Assembly (NCBI GenBank): GCA_020912385.1
Contig: CP087223.1
Coordinates: 682,001-746,000 of the forward strand
DNA length: 64,000 nt
Direction of reading: 5' to 3'
DNA from: Neofusicoccum parvum
Taxonomy: Eukaryota; Ascomycota; Dothideomycetes; Botryosphaeriales; Botryosphaeriaceae
This document shows positions 43,356 through 52,814 of the stretch, piece by piece. The notes beneath the pieces are model-generated. The model was given only the letters and a program-made list of their open reading frames with translations. It had not been told where the DNA came from and ran no database searches. The position numbers and the translations under genes are program-made. Within the stretch, counting starts at the first letter, position 1. Each line of letters starts with the position of its first letter.

Positions 43356-46300
43356 TTATGGTCGTTGCTGGTTCTTTTGCTCTAAGTAGGAGTCCAGCGC
43401 TGCTGTGTCCTGCAATGCTGATGCCGGTTCCCATGTTGGCCGAGCGTACCCTTCCCATTTGACTTGATACTGCAATTGGCGCCTTTGTTGACCCGGTCTT
43501 TTTACCATTCTCTCGCCTAGGATTGCCTCTACTACCCATTCGTCCTGGCCGTCCACTTGGACTGGTGGGGGTTGATAGTCGTCCTGTACTTGGCTTGGTA
43601 GTGGGTCCATTCCTGCCGGCCGGAGGAGGTCTACGTGGAAGACATTGTGTACTGCTCTAGGGATATCCAGTTTGTAGTTGTGAGATCCAACTACCTCAAT
43701 GATAGTGAATTTTGCTGCCTTATCATCGAGTTTCTTGCTTGGCCTATCCGTCTTCAGGTTTCGTAGGTGTAGCCAAACCTTGTCACCTACTTTATACGCA
43801 GGTGAAGGGTTTCTTTGCCGGTTGGCTTGCCTCTCTTGTTCCTGTTGAGCCTCTGCCATGGACATCTGCGCCCAGTCCGTGACTTCTTTAATCTTGGCTA
43901 CAATTGCCTCCGCTCTTGCCGCTGGGGAGTCCCTGTGGGGGTCATTGGGTTGAATGTCCTCAAGCAGTTCCAGTGGCTCGAGGTGGAACCCGTGGGAGAG
44001 GAAGAAGGGGCTTGTCTGAGTCGTTGTTGACGTTCTTCCATTGAGGGCTAGCTGAACAACCGGTAACCAGTCCGCCCAGTCTTGTTGGTAGTGATCCACA
44101 AACAGTGCGAGTTTCCTTGCCACTTCAGTGTTCATTCTTTCCGTTGATCCATCCGTTTGGGGGTGGTAGGCCGTTGAGATACGTCTCTTGATCTTAAGCA
44201 GTTGACAAATGCGTTGCCAAAGAAGGCTCACAAATTGCGTTCCCCTATCAGATACGATTGCTGCTGGGACACCATGATTCCGGTAGAAGCATCCAATGAA
44301 TAGCCTTGCAATGGTTTCTGTTTCGGTATTCGGGCAGGCTTCAAGGATTACTCCTTTCCCTAGGCGGTCGGTTATTACCATAAGCATCTCGCAACCGTTA
44401 CTAGATGGTAGTGGCCCAGTGAAGTCAATAGAGACCTCCCTCCATTGACGGCTTGGTACTGGTAACGGCTTAAGTAGTCCTTGCTTCCTATCCCTCCAGA
44501 CCTTGGTCCTTCCACAGACATCACAGTTCCGGCAGAATCTCCGGATATCATTGATAAATCCTGGCCAGAAGAAATGCCTTGCCACGAGAGAGACTGTTTG
44601 AATACGCCCAGGATGCGCTGAGAGGGGGGAGTCATGCATCTCTTGAATGATTCTCGTTCGCAGTGGCTCAGAGTCTGGTACCCATTTCCTACCCCTGAAG
44701 AGGAGGCTTCCTTGGTTATCCAGTGAGCACTCAGTGATTGAGACCTTGAACTTTGTAGCAAACTCCAGTGGGAATGTTCTTTCCCCTTGCTGTACTGCTT
44801 CTCGGAGTTGCCTTAACACTTGGTCCTGCTGGAGTGCCTCTTGCCATTGATCCTCTAGGGAAGGAGGTTCTCGTGCTTGTTGTCCTGGTCGTGCTTGTCG
44901 AGGTTTGACTGCCATGGCTTCTTCAGATAGAAGTGAATCTTCATTGCTCCATTCTTGTTCTTCAGGGTCCTCTGGTGATCCAGTGTTAAGGACCAATCCG
45001 TGGGGCATTAACTGAAGTAATTGAGCCGTTCTTTGCTCAAGTCTTTCATCCATATCCGTTGTAGGCAAGTCTTGGTCCCTTCTTGTCAATGCGTCTGCCA
45101 ATCCATTGGTTTTCCCTGGGGTATACTCAATGATAAAGGAGAAGCGGCTAAGCTCCCTCCACCATCGAATCTGCCTTTCAGAAAGCCTTCTTGCTGTAGT
45201 AAAGTATTCCAGGTTCTTATGATCAGTGAGAATCTTAAACTGATGAAGTCCTTTTAGTTCGGCATCCCACTGGCGTAAACACTTAACCACCGCAAGTAGT
45301 TCCTTGTCATAGATCGGGTAGTTGCATTCTGCTGGGAGGTTCTTTTTCGAAAAGAATGCTACGGGGCGTAGGAAACCGTCATTATCGAATTGTTGGAGCA
45401 CTCCTCCCGTACAGTAACCAGATGAGTCCGTTGCGAGGATCGTTTCTCGCTCTGGGTCGAACTGTATAAGGACTGGAGCGGTAATGAAGGCCTTCTTAAG
45501 CTTCTCGAACGCGGCGTTGGTTTCCTGGTTCCATTGGAAAACCGTATTCTTTCTTGTAAGGGAGACGAGGGGAGATACCAGGTTTGAAAAACTCTTAATA
45601 AACCGTCGGTAAAAATTAGCAAAACCAAGAAATCCAAGGACTCCTTTAGCTGTGGTAGGTGCTTTCCATTCCTGAATTGCCTTGATCTTCTCTGGGTCCA
45701 TGCGGATGCCTTGCCCAGCCTCAATGATATACCCAAGATACTTAGTAGACTGGACCTCAAATTCGCATTTCTTTAGGTCAAGTTGTAGACCTGCAGCGTC
45801 TAGTTTCTCTAGTACCTTGTTTACCTTCTCACGGTGCTCCCGACGGGATCCATCCGTAAAGATAAGGATATCGTCAACGTAAGCTGAGACGAAGTCATCT
45901 AGAAAGTCCTTTAGGGTCCAGTTGATATACCGTTGAAAGGTACTTGGAGCATTTACCAATCCAAATGGAGTAACTAACCACTCAAAGAGTCTAAAGCGGG
46001 TTCGAAATGCCGTTAACCATTCGCTTCCTTCCGCGATTCGTATCCGGTGAAAGGCAGCACTCACGTCGAGCTTCGTAAACCACTTAGCCTTACTGATTCG
46101 ATTAAGTGTTTCCTGGATCAGTGGTAGGGGGTAGCGGTCCTTTCTTGTAATCCGATTGAGAGCCCGGTAGTCACAGCAGAAACGAAGGCCTCCTCCAGGT
46201 TTCTTTACGAAGAGGACAGGTGCTGCTGCTGGCGAGTTGCTTACACGAATAAAGCCTTTATCTAGCAGCTCGTTGAGAGTCTTCCTTAGTACAAGAAGCT

Positions 46301-47255
46301 CATCACGAGACATGTTGTATAAAGGTCCCCATGGGGCATCAGGTGTCTTGCCGTTGGTATCCTTTTCCAGTTCAATTTGGTGGTCAATTCTAGGTCGGTG
46401 CGGTGGGAGTTTATCCGCCTCTTTCTTGTCAAATAGACTGATCCGTTTAGGGTCTACCCAGCTAGGCAGCTGGCTTTGAAAATCTATAGGGGGCCTCTCC
46501 TGTAAGGCCTTATTGATATCCGCGAGGCTGGCTGTAAAGATCTGATATCCCTTCTTTTTCCCAAGCCTCATAAGGTGGTAAAAGGCAGCAGCTCCAATCA
46601 GCTTGCCTCGAGGCTTAGGGAGATCAGTGTCTTGCTTTACAATCAATCCAGTATCCTTAAAGGTGATGGTTCGTTCGCTCTGGTCAAGCACTGCTTTTTC
46701 TTGTACCATCCAGGGGCTCCCTAGCATAAGATTACAGCCAGAGAGTCTTGGGACGATATAGAAGAACATACGCTTTTGATGATGACCCCCAATGTCGACT
46801 TCAGCCCAGGCAACTTCATTGATCTTCCACCCAGTTGGTGTCAGTCCGTCCAGTGTCCTTGGTGAGATTTTAATACGCGGGAGGTTACAGCGTTCAGCGA
46901 ATTTATGGCTCATTACAGCGTAGAATTCACAACCCGTATCAGCAAGAGCTTTTCCAAAAGTCTCTTTATTGATCATAACTGAAGTGAGAAGTGAATCCTG
47001 TTCCAATTTAGGTTGTTGCTTGTGCCATTCATTCTGTGCTTCCTGCTTTTCCTCCACTGTTAGCTCCTGCCTGCGGTTTTTGACAGGAGCGTTTAGTTTT
47101 CCGATAGCTGGATTAGAGCTTCTTCCTCCTCCGGGTCTTCTAGCTCTGGTCCCGTGTACTCCTGCTGGGCAGGCCTTGCAAAGTGTGTAGGTCTCCTTGG
47201 TGGTAGCCAAGGGCATTGGGCCACCCGGTGTGTAGAGTCGCCACAGCGTAAGCAA
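43356..47255 (-). CDS. Chromovirus Pol polyprotein (protease, RT, RNase H, integrase, chromodomain; 1299 aa)
   Basis: Domains in order: aspartic protease with ALADTGCEFYAVMSH; RT with FVKKPGGGLRFCCDYRALN, FTKLDVSAAFHRIRI, catalytic SAYVDDILIFTDG; RNase H (ILATDSSGYCTGGVLQQ, YPIYDKELLAVVKCLRQWDAE); integrase with an HHCC finger (HPGRIQ...CRNCDVC), core VSIDFTGPLPS, SDRGTQFVS and TAYHPQTDGSTERMN; then a chromodomain (EWVVEAILGERM, QYQVKWEGYARPTWEPA). This order defines a chromovirus; the chromodomain targets integration to chromatin marks. The frame overlaps gag by 163 nt in the -1 phase, so Pol is probably made by ribosomal frameshifting; the first Met is not necessarily used. Confidence 0.95.
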   Translation of the reverse strand: MLTLWRLYTPGGPMPLATTKETYTLCKACPAGVHGTRARRPGGGRSSNPAIGKLNAPVKNRRQELTVEEKQEAQNEWHKQQPKLEQDSLLTSVMINKETFGKALADTGCEFYAVMSHKFAERCNLPRIKISPRTLDGLTPTGWKINEVAWAEVDIGGHHQKRMFFYIVPRLSGCNLMLGSPWMVQEKAVLDQSERTITFKDTGLIVKQDTDLPKPRGKLIGAAAFYHLMRLGKKKGYQIFTASLADINKALQERPPIDFQSQLPSWVDPKRISLFDKKEADKLPPHRPRIDHQIELEKDTNGKTPDAPWGPLYNMSRDELLVLRKTLNELLDKGFIRVSNSPAAAPVLFVKKPGGGLRFCCDYRALNRITRKDRYPLPLIQETLNRISKAKWFTKLDVSAAFHRIRIAEGSEWLTAFRTRFRLFEWLVTPFGLVNAPSTFQRYINWTLKDFLDDFVSAYVDDILIFTDGSRREHREKVNKVLEKLDAAGLQLDLKKCEFEVQSTKYLGYIIEAGQGIRMDPEKIKAIQEWKAPTTAKGVLGFLGFANFYRRFIKSFSNLVSPLVSLTRKNTVFQWNQETNAAFEKLKKAFITAPVLIQFDPERETILATDSSGYCTGGVLQQFDNDGFLRPVAFFSKKNLPAECNYPIYDKELLAVVKCLRQWDAELKGLHQFKILTDHKNLEYFTTARRLSERQIRWWRELSRFSFIIEYTPGKTNGLADALTRRDQDLPTTDMDERLEQRTAQLLQLMPHGLVLNTGSPEDPEEQEWSNEDSLLSEEAMAVKPRQARPGQQAREPPSLEDQWQEALQQDQVLRQLREAVQQGERTFPLEFATKFKVSITECSLDNQGSLLFRGRKWVPDSEPLRTRIIQEMHDSPLSAHPGRIQTVSLVARHFFWPGFINDIRRFCRNCDVCGRTKVWRDRKQGLLKPLPVPSRQWREVSIDFTGPLPSSNGCEMLMVITDRLGKGVILEACPNTETETIARLFIGCFYRNHGVPAAIVSDRGTQFVSLLWQRICQLLKIKRRISTAYHPQTDGSTERMNTEVARKLALFVDHYQQDWADWLPVVQLALNGRTSTTTQTSPFFLSHGFHLEPLELLEDIQPNDPHRDSPAARAEAIVAKIKEVTDWAQMSMAEAQQEQERQANRQRNPSPAYKVGDKVWLHLRNLKTDRPSKKLDDKAAKFTIIEVVGSHNYKLDIPRAVHNVFHVDLLRPAGMDPLPSQVQDDYQPPPVQVDGQDEWVVEAILGERMVKRPGQQRRQLQYQVKWEGYARPTWEPASALQDTAALDSYLEQKNQQRP

Positions 47256-48319
47256 CGGCCCTCCTCCTTACGCTTGTTCATTTCCTGACCATCCACCCAT
47301 TTAACACGGCGTCCCTGAGCCGCTCTAGCGGGTCCAGTAGGCTCCCAATCCATGTTGTCGTGTTGAGGCGTCGTTGGTTTTGGCTGCTTAGACCCTGGCA
47401 ATGGTTGCTTGGACCCTGCCGAGCCAACCTTATTTTGACCGCGCCACCAGCCTTGCTGCCAGCCTTGCTGGGCCCTCTTCCCACTGTTGCGCAAGTTGAA
47501 TGCTTCCAGTTGATCACTGACGCGTTTCAGCTCAGTGCAGTAGTCCTCAAAGGACTGGCTTGTGCTTCCAAGGCCAATCATGCTGCGCTGGAGCTCTTGA
47601 CTGAGCCCTGCTTCCAGGTAGGCCTTGAGGATCTCATCTGGCCAGTGAGTACCTCCTGCCTCCAGTACCAGTTTGCGAAATTCGGTGAAGTATTCCATAA
47701 AAGGCTTGTTGGTTTGGCGCAGCTTGTGTAGCTTGCGCTGGGCCTTTTCTTGCACATGAGGATCGCCAAATGATAGGCGGAGCTGATCTAGTAAGCGCTG
47801 GGCGGTCATGTTGCTTGTATTGGTGTTAGCCTGTACCCAGGGCTGTAGCTGGCGTGCGGCTTCGCCTCTAAGTCGGTTGTGAAGCATGAAAAACTTGGTA
47901 GCCTCGGTACATTCCGCGTAGTCCACTGCGAGCTTTGCTTGGGCCTGAGCAATCCAAGGCTCCAGTTCGTCCCTATTGCCTGAATATTCAGCCAGAGGGC
48001 CGAGATTCTTGGTGGGATTGGTCTTCATGTGCTGCTGGTCATTGTGTTGGGCCGAAGTGTTTCCGGTTGTCCTTACCCCTTCTTTCCCAGCCCCTTGCTC
48101 AACAATTTTAGAGGGCTGCGTAGACGGGGTTTGAGCGCCTCCCGTCTCAAGGTGGTTCTCCTTCTCTTTCTTAAGCTGTGTGACTTCATTGGTAATAAAG
48201 TCCATTCGTACCATCATCTGCTGTAGCATCTGCATCATTTCTTGAGGCTCTTGGGTCTGCCGCTCTTGAGTCTGCTGCTCCTGAGTCTGCTGCTCTTGAG
48301 TCTGCTGTCCTTCAACCAT
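47093..48319 (-). CDS. Chromovirus Gag (408 aa)
   Basis: The N-terminus has tandem QTQEQ-type repeats, then a coiled coil (MMQMLQQMMVRMDFITNEV). The retrotransposon-Gag capsid region contains FMEYFTEFRKLVLEAGG and LGSTSQSFEDYCTELKRV. The C-terminus has a CCHC zinc knuckle (CLRCGDSTHRVAQC) and an acidic tail EDPEEEEALIQLSEN. It forms the particle and packages element RNA. The Gag stop lies inside the Pol frame (-1 overlap). No interruptions. Confidence 0.92.
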   Translation of the reverse strand: MVEGQQTQEQQTQEQQTQERQTQEPQEMMQMLQQMMVRMDFITNEVTQLKKEKENHLETGGAQTPSTQPSKIVEQGAGKEGVRTTGNTSAQHNDQQHMKTNPTKNLGPLAEYSGNRDELEPWIAQAQAKLAVDYAECTEATKFFMLHNRLRGEAARQLQPWVQANTNTSNMTAQRLLDQLRLSFGDPHVQEKAQRKLHKLRQTNKPFMEYFTEFRKLVLEAGGTHWPDEILKAYLEAGLSQELQRSMIGLGSTSQSFEDYCTELKRVSDQLEAFNLRNSGKRAQQGWQQGWWRGQNKVGSAGSKQPLPGSKQPKPTTPQHDNMDWEPTGPARAAQGRRVKWVDGQEMNKRKEEGRCLRCGDSTHRVAQCPWLPPRRPTHFARPAQQEYTGPELEDPEEEEALIQLSEN

Positions 48320-48418
48320 TATCGTTGATCCCGTTGTCTCCAGTGATTCCAGTGATTCCAGTGATTCCAGTGCGCGACTGTGCCAATAATCCGATGTCCA
48401 GTGAGTCCAATGGGGATG

Positions 48419-48429
48419 AAGTCTTAGCT
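48419..48429 (-). promoter_or_regulatory. Putative self-priming primer-binding site of the chromovirus
   Basis: Two bases inside the 5' LTR, the minus strand reads AGCTAAGACTT. Its exact 11-nt complement AAGTCTTAGCT occurs in the LTR, starting at 48498 (minus). It lies about 40 bp after a TATTTAA motif (48543-48537), where the mRNA would begin. This is the arrangement known from Tf1-type self-primed elements. I found no obvious tRNA 3'-end match here. Confidence 0.55.
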
Positions 48430-48431
48430 AA

Positions 48432-48615
48432 TGTCAGGGCTCAACCTCAGGATGATCGCTGAAAGGTGTATTGCGCTATGTACGTTAAGCTAAGACTTAA
48501 GGAGAGAAGAAGAAGTAGAAAGAAGAAGAGAACGACTTAAATACAAGGAGTTCTTGGCATCACATGACCTGCCGATGATCCTCTGAGGCTTCTCTCGAGG
48601 CTCTAGACTCTAACA
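48432..48615 (-). repeat. LTR (5' LTR of the minus-strand chromovirus)
   Basis: 184 bp, same as 42674-42857. It contains the TATTTAA promoter motif and the predicted transcript start at 48498. Confidence 0.95.
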
Positions 48616-49093
48616 AGTAGGCCTTACACGCTAAGTATAGGTTACTCTAGGCTATATGTTTTTAGGAGTAGTTTATATACTATATTTTCTTCTTTCTATA
48701 CTTTCTTATATCGTGGCTATCTATATACTAACCGTACTTTTACTCTTTCCTATAGTGGGTAGTAATATAGCTATATACCTAGTACTTAAAGTATTAGGTT
48801 ACTGTAAAGTTCATACTATAGTACTCTACTATATATAGGATAAAGTTATAGATTAGTTTTTTAGCTATAATCTAGTTAGCTATCTTAGGGTCTATAGTAC
48901 TAAGGATAATTATAGAGTATATTTTTCCTTCTAGAAGCTTCTTCTTTAGCCAGGCTAGCTTGCTAATATATAGTCCTAGATATAAGACTAGGTTTTACTC
49001 CTATAAGGCCTTAGTAGCCTAGGGATCTATAGTGTTAATTCCCTTAATAGAGACGTTATAGACTAGTACTAAGTATAGTTATTAATTTAGGCG

Positions 49094-49265
49094 TGTGATA
49101 GTTCAACCCCAGGGTGAGCGCTGAAGAGTTGGATTCCGTCTACACGAAGGTCAAGCTGGGGAGGAAAGGACACGCGTCCCTAGCGACTCTATATAAGCGA
49201 ATACTAGCGCTACACGTGATCGCCGCGGATCCTCCAAGGCACCATCATGGGTACAAACCATAACA
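49094..49265. mobile_element. Solo LTR of a second gypsy-type family
   Basis: 172 bp starting TGTGATAGTTCAACC and ending CATAACA, flanked by a perfect 5-bp duplication AGGCG (49089-49093 and 49266-49270). Its layout resembles the chromovirus LTR (CAACC(T/C)CAGG, CGCTGAA) but the sequence differs. Removing it rejoins the RIP-mutated LINE exactly. It is GC-normal, so it arrived after RIP. Confidence 0.88.
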
Positions 49266-50039
49266 AGGCGGACCTTATTTCCAAGTCTAGTAGTCTATTC
49301 CTAGTCCTAGAGAAGGGCTATCCTTGTTTATATATCTAGAATAAAGATTCTAATATCTCTACTAGAGAGCTTTCTAGTAGCGAGTATTCTTTTATAGGCT
49401 AGGCCTTTTTCCTACCTAGATCTTTTAAATAATAGCTTCGTTTAGGAGATTTACTACTTCCTGTCTATTTACTTTATCTGGAAGGTGGAGGGTGATTTCT
49501 ATAGTAGTGGATAGGATAGGAGGCTTTAGGGCTATTTAGGCTACGATATATACCTAGCTTAGGCTAGTTAGTATAGGCGCTACCTAGATATAGCTAACTA
49601 TTTTCTAGATCTACTTAACTTCTCTTAGGATATCTTTTAGGTTTAGTTCCTTAGCTACTACCTCTTAGTAGAGGGTAATATAGTCCTAGAAGATTTCCTT
49701 AGCGGCGCTAAGAAAATTTTTTATCTAGCTATTAAGGGCTAAAGGTCTATTAGTAATTATCTAAAAGGCTTATAGAATAGTATCTACTATTATAGTAGCT
49801 CTCTAGATATATTCTACGCTGATTTAGCCACGCTATAGGCTTTTAGATGTCTACTAGGGGTAGGTAAAGATAGATACTAGAAGGAGTTATTTAGTCCTTT
49901 CTATTATCTTAATTCTAACCACCACGTTACTATAGCTACTAGGAAGGGTGTTACTAGAGTTTTAAGGTCTAGAAGAGCCTCTAGAGGTTTCTTCTATAGC
50001 CGTAGTTTAAGATCGGATTTTTAGTATATTTATATTTTT

Positions 50040-50476
50040 AGAGAGCTCTAGTAGTAACTAAAGAAGAAAAGAAGAAGGAGGAGAAAAAAAAGAAAAAAAA
50101 AAAAAAAAAAGATAGAAAAATAGTAGAGGATAATAAAAGTAGATAATAGAGTTTCTATCTAGTAGAATCTTATATCCTTATATAATATCTTAATTAGTAT
50201 AGTAAAGCAGCTTTAACGCTCTATAATAGATAATAATTAAGGATTAACGCTTAATGGAGTAGTAATTCTATTTTAAGAAGAAAGAAAAGAAGAAAAGAAG
50301 AAAAATAAAAAAAATAGAAGAGATAGTAAAGATATTAGTAATAATAGTAGTAGTTAGTAGTAAGAAGATAGAATTATATATAAGTATATTATATTTAGAG
50401 GATCGCGGAAGCGATTAAGGTTTATAGAAAGAGCTTAAAATAAAGATAAAATTACGTAGGAAATATTTTAAGGCAA
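50040..50476. other. AT-rich, RIP-like sequence without a gene
   Basis: Runs of A (about 50085-50112) and TA-rich sequence beyond the LINE 5' end. It looks RIP-mutated, but I cannot identify its source. Confidence 0.5.
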
Positions 50477-52036
50477 ATGAAGGAGGGGGGGAAAAAAAAA
50501 AGGTTCGAGATCACGGGAAGCGGGCGGCGGACGGAGGCGATGGACGGAGGCGGAGAAACATCGAAACTCGAGGTAGCTCGACGTAGCTCGAGGAGGAGGC
50601 GCGGCTCAGGGCGTCGCGACGGCGGGCGCGGCTCCGGGAAGGTCGGGAGGGCGACGGGGCCGCGGAGGCGCGAGGAAGGAGGTCAAGAAAGAAAAAGGTC
50701 ACGGGAGGGTCACGGGGAAAGCTTCTTCATCGGTAGTATATTGGAAGGAGGGGGCCTCCCCCACCTCCCTCACCTCTTAGCCAAGAATCCACTCATTTGA
50801 CTGCCTTCATCAATAATTTAACATGTAATCATGCACGCCTCACTCGCTTTCCCGTCTCTCACCCCCACCACCTCCGCCCGAGCAACCATCCTCCCAACCC
50901 GCCCTCATCTCAGCGCGCCAGTGGTCCTCGCCCTCGCCTCCAACAAACCAACACCCCGCGGCCTCAACCCCTCTCAGCCCCCATCCCGCCAGGCCCCCGC
51001 CGCCTCAGCCACCCCCTCGCATCTCCCAGCCTCAGCGCGCAGCCGCCCCGCTCAGACCGCGCCTAGGCGCCGCGGCGTAGCGCGTCGTCAGTGACGGCCA
51101 GCTCCCAGGCGGCGCGGCGAGCGTCCTGGTGCTGCGGTCGGCCTGGTAGCCGCGGACCGCCCCGGAGCAGGTGGCTGCGCAGCTGGTCGGCGGCGGGCGG
51201 TGCCGGACGGTGGATGACGCGGGACGGCTGCCCGTCGACCCGCGCCGCGCGCCGGCCTAGATGGCTGGCGGTGCGCCGTGTCCCGCGGCTCGACGGCAGC
51301 TCAGCGTACGGTGGCCCAGCGCGTCGTCCAGGCGCTGCATCTGCGCTAGCTGCCGGAGCGAGGCCCACGGCGCCCGCACTGGGTCGCGTTGAGCTGCGTG
51401 GCGGCTACCTGCGGCGGCGGCATCGCCAGCCAGCCCGCCCGGCAGCAGCCAGTCCGGCTCCGCGAGCAGCGCCCCGCCCGCCGTGCAGAGCAGCGCGAGC
51501 GGCTGGATTGGCTACCCCGGCGACACTGGTGGGACCCCTGCTGTGATTGTTCGCCGTGCTCCTCCTCCGTTGTTCCTTGTCGGCGTCGGTGTTGGTGTTG
51601 GTGTCTGGCTGGCGACGCGGCTTCGGTTGGTACGTTCGTGGTGGTGGCGGCGGAGACTGCGGGTGGACATCGGGTAGTTGTCGTCGTTGGTGTTGCTCTC
51701 GGCGTGTCCATGGTTGTGGTCGCTGTGTCGTAGTCGTGGTCGGCGGGGTCGTCGATGATGGCTCCTCGAGCGGCGCGTTCTGCACCAACTTCAGTAGAAA
51801 ACACCAGTAGCAGCGGCAATCCTGATAGATCCTATTAGCAGTAGCAGCAACACCAATGGATACCACCGTAGCAGCAAGTTTCTGGCATCACAGCTCGCGT
51901 AGATGTGTGGTGGCGGTCATGGAGATCAGGTCTGGTCCTGTTGGCGATCAAGTCAACGCAGCACGAGAAGCAGCACAGAAAACACGAATCCATTCATGAC
52001 ATCCGTTACATCATTGCAAGCCAATACCCCAACCGC
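50477..52036. other. GC-rich low-complexity stretch, no supportable gene
   Basis: Composition changes sharply at about 50,480 from AT-rich to GC-rich. All six frames stay open over long distances with Pro/Arg/Ala-rich translations, as expected from composition alone. I do not call a gene here. Confidence 0.5.
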
Positions 52037-52814
52037 TCAAGCCTCCTCCTCCTCCCCACCCATCATCTCCAACAACCTCACCATCTCGCGCGTCATCCCC
52101 AGCAACTCCCTCCGCACCTCCTCAAACCTCTTCTCCCTCTTCTCCCGCCTGCGCCGCTCCCTCTCCCCCCCCCTCCCCATCCACATCAACCCACCGCTTC
52201 TTCCGACCGTACTCCCCCACCATCGCCGTCGGCGGCGGCGTCAGCAGCTCGTCGACCGGCATGCACGGCGTCTGCGGCAGCGCGCCTCCACCCGAAGCCG
52301 CCATCGCCGGCTCAGCCGCAGCCGCGGTCGCCGGCGCGGAGTAGAAGGCCGAGCCCAGACGAGGCGACGGGTTGGCGAGCTGCGTGGCCGGGGCGGGCGG
52401 CGCGTCCCAGATCCACTCGGCCTCCGTCGGTGTGATTGTGCCGCCGTGGTCGCGCATGAAGGCGTCGGGGTCGAAGGTTGGGGTGGCGTGGTTGCTGCGG
52501 TGGGTGGACGGGCGGGGCTGGGTGGTGTGGCCGGGGATGAGGGCGCTTGCGCTCGTCGCTGCGCTGCTGCTGCCATTGGCTTCGCCGCTGGCGTTGCCGT
52601 GTGCGCGGGGCTGGTGGGTGTGCAGGCTGGCCGGGGGGGCCTGCTGGAGCGCCTGGTGCGGCGGGTGGTACAGGCGGTAGTGGTACACGCACAGCCCGGC
52701 CGCTGCCTCCTGCTGCCACACCCTCTGCCGGCAGAACTTGCCCGGCTTGGTGCGGGGCTCTCCGCACTGCAGGGCTGGCGGTACCGACGAGTCCAGATGG
52801 GGATACGGCTGCAT
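52037..52814 (-). CDS. Probable WRC-like Cys3-His zinc-finger protein, with an apparent 1-nt frameshift
   Basis: The frame from the ATG at 52814 gives MQPYPHLDSSVPP, then a Cys/His module CGEPRTKPGKFC...GLCVYH (C-x10-C-x13-C-x2-H), then a Pro/Ala-rich region with PDAFMRDHGG and TPTEAEWIWDAPP, ending at 52122. A run of nine C (52165-52173) sits just before the end. One base fewer would shift into a frame reading EKREKRFEEVRREL and MTREMVRLLEMMGGEEEEA to a stop at 52037. That would be a typical coiled-coil C-terminus. A homopolymer error or real frameshift is likely. The Cys/His spacing resembles plant-type WRC modules; function is unknown. Confidence 0.4.

Larger units (their letters stand above)
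42674..48615 (-). mobile_element. Ty3/gypsy chromovirus, complete, with identical LTRs
   Basis: 5942 bp. The two 184-bp LTRs (TGTCAGGGCTCAACC to GACTCTAACA on the plus strand) appear identical. Target duplication AGTA (42670-42673 and 48616-48619). Gag and Pol lie in overlapping frames; Pol ends in a chromodomain. It is not RIP-mutated although it sits inside a RIP-mutated LINE, so it is young. I see no nonsense codon in either frame, so it may be active. Confidence 0.95.
41908..50039 (-). mobile_element. RIP-mutated relic of the same LINE, minus orientation, truncated and twice interrupted
   Basis: Pieces 41908-42673, 48616-49093 and 49266-50039 align, reverse-complemented, with LINE copy 2 from its first base (9687) to about 11,750, with pervasive C-to-T and G-to-A differences. 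Examples: the zinc-knuckle region of ORF1 (10690-10930) matches 48620-48860, and the ORF1 start (AAAAACATGAACGC) matches AAAAATATAAATAT at 50039. The mutations are transitions of both kinds, the RIP signature. A chromovirus and a solo LTR were inserted later. The LINE stops abruptly inside its ORF2 endonuclease region at 41908. Confidence 0.88.

Noticed and set aside
48656..48838. Small hydrophobic, membrane-like protein of 60 aa
   Set aside because: It is the antisense of the RIP-mutated LINE ORF1 zinc-knuckle region; the same antisense frame exists in LINE copy 2 (10707-10889).
50831..51866. Several overlapping frames of 100-175 codons on both strands
   Set aside because: GC-rich composition keeps all frames open; translations are Arg/Pro/Ala-rich without any domain.
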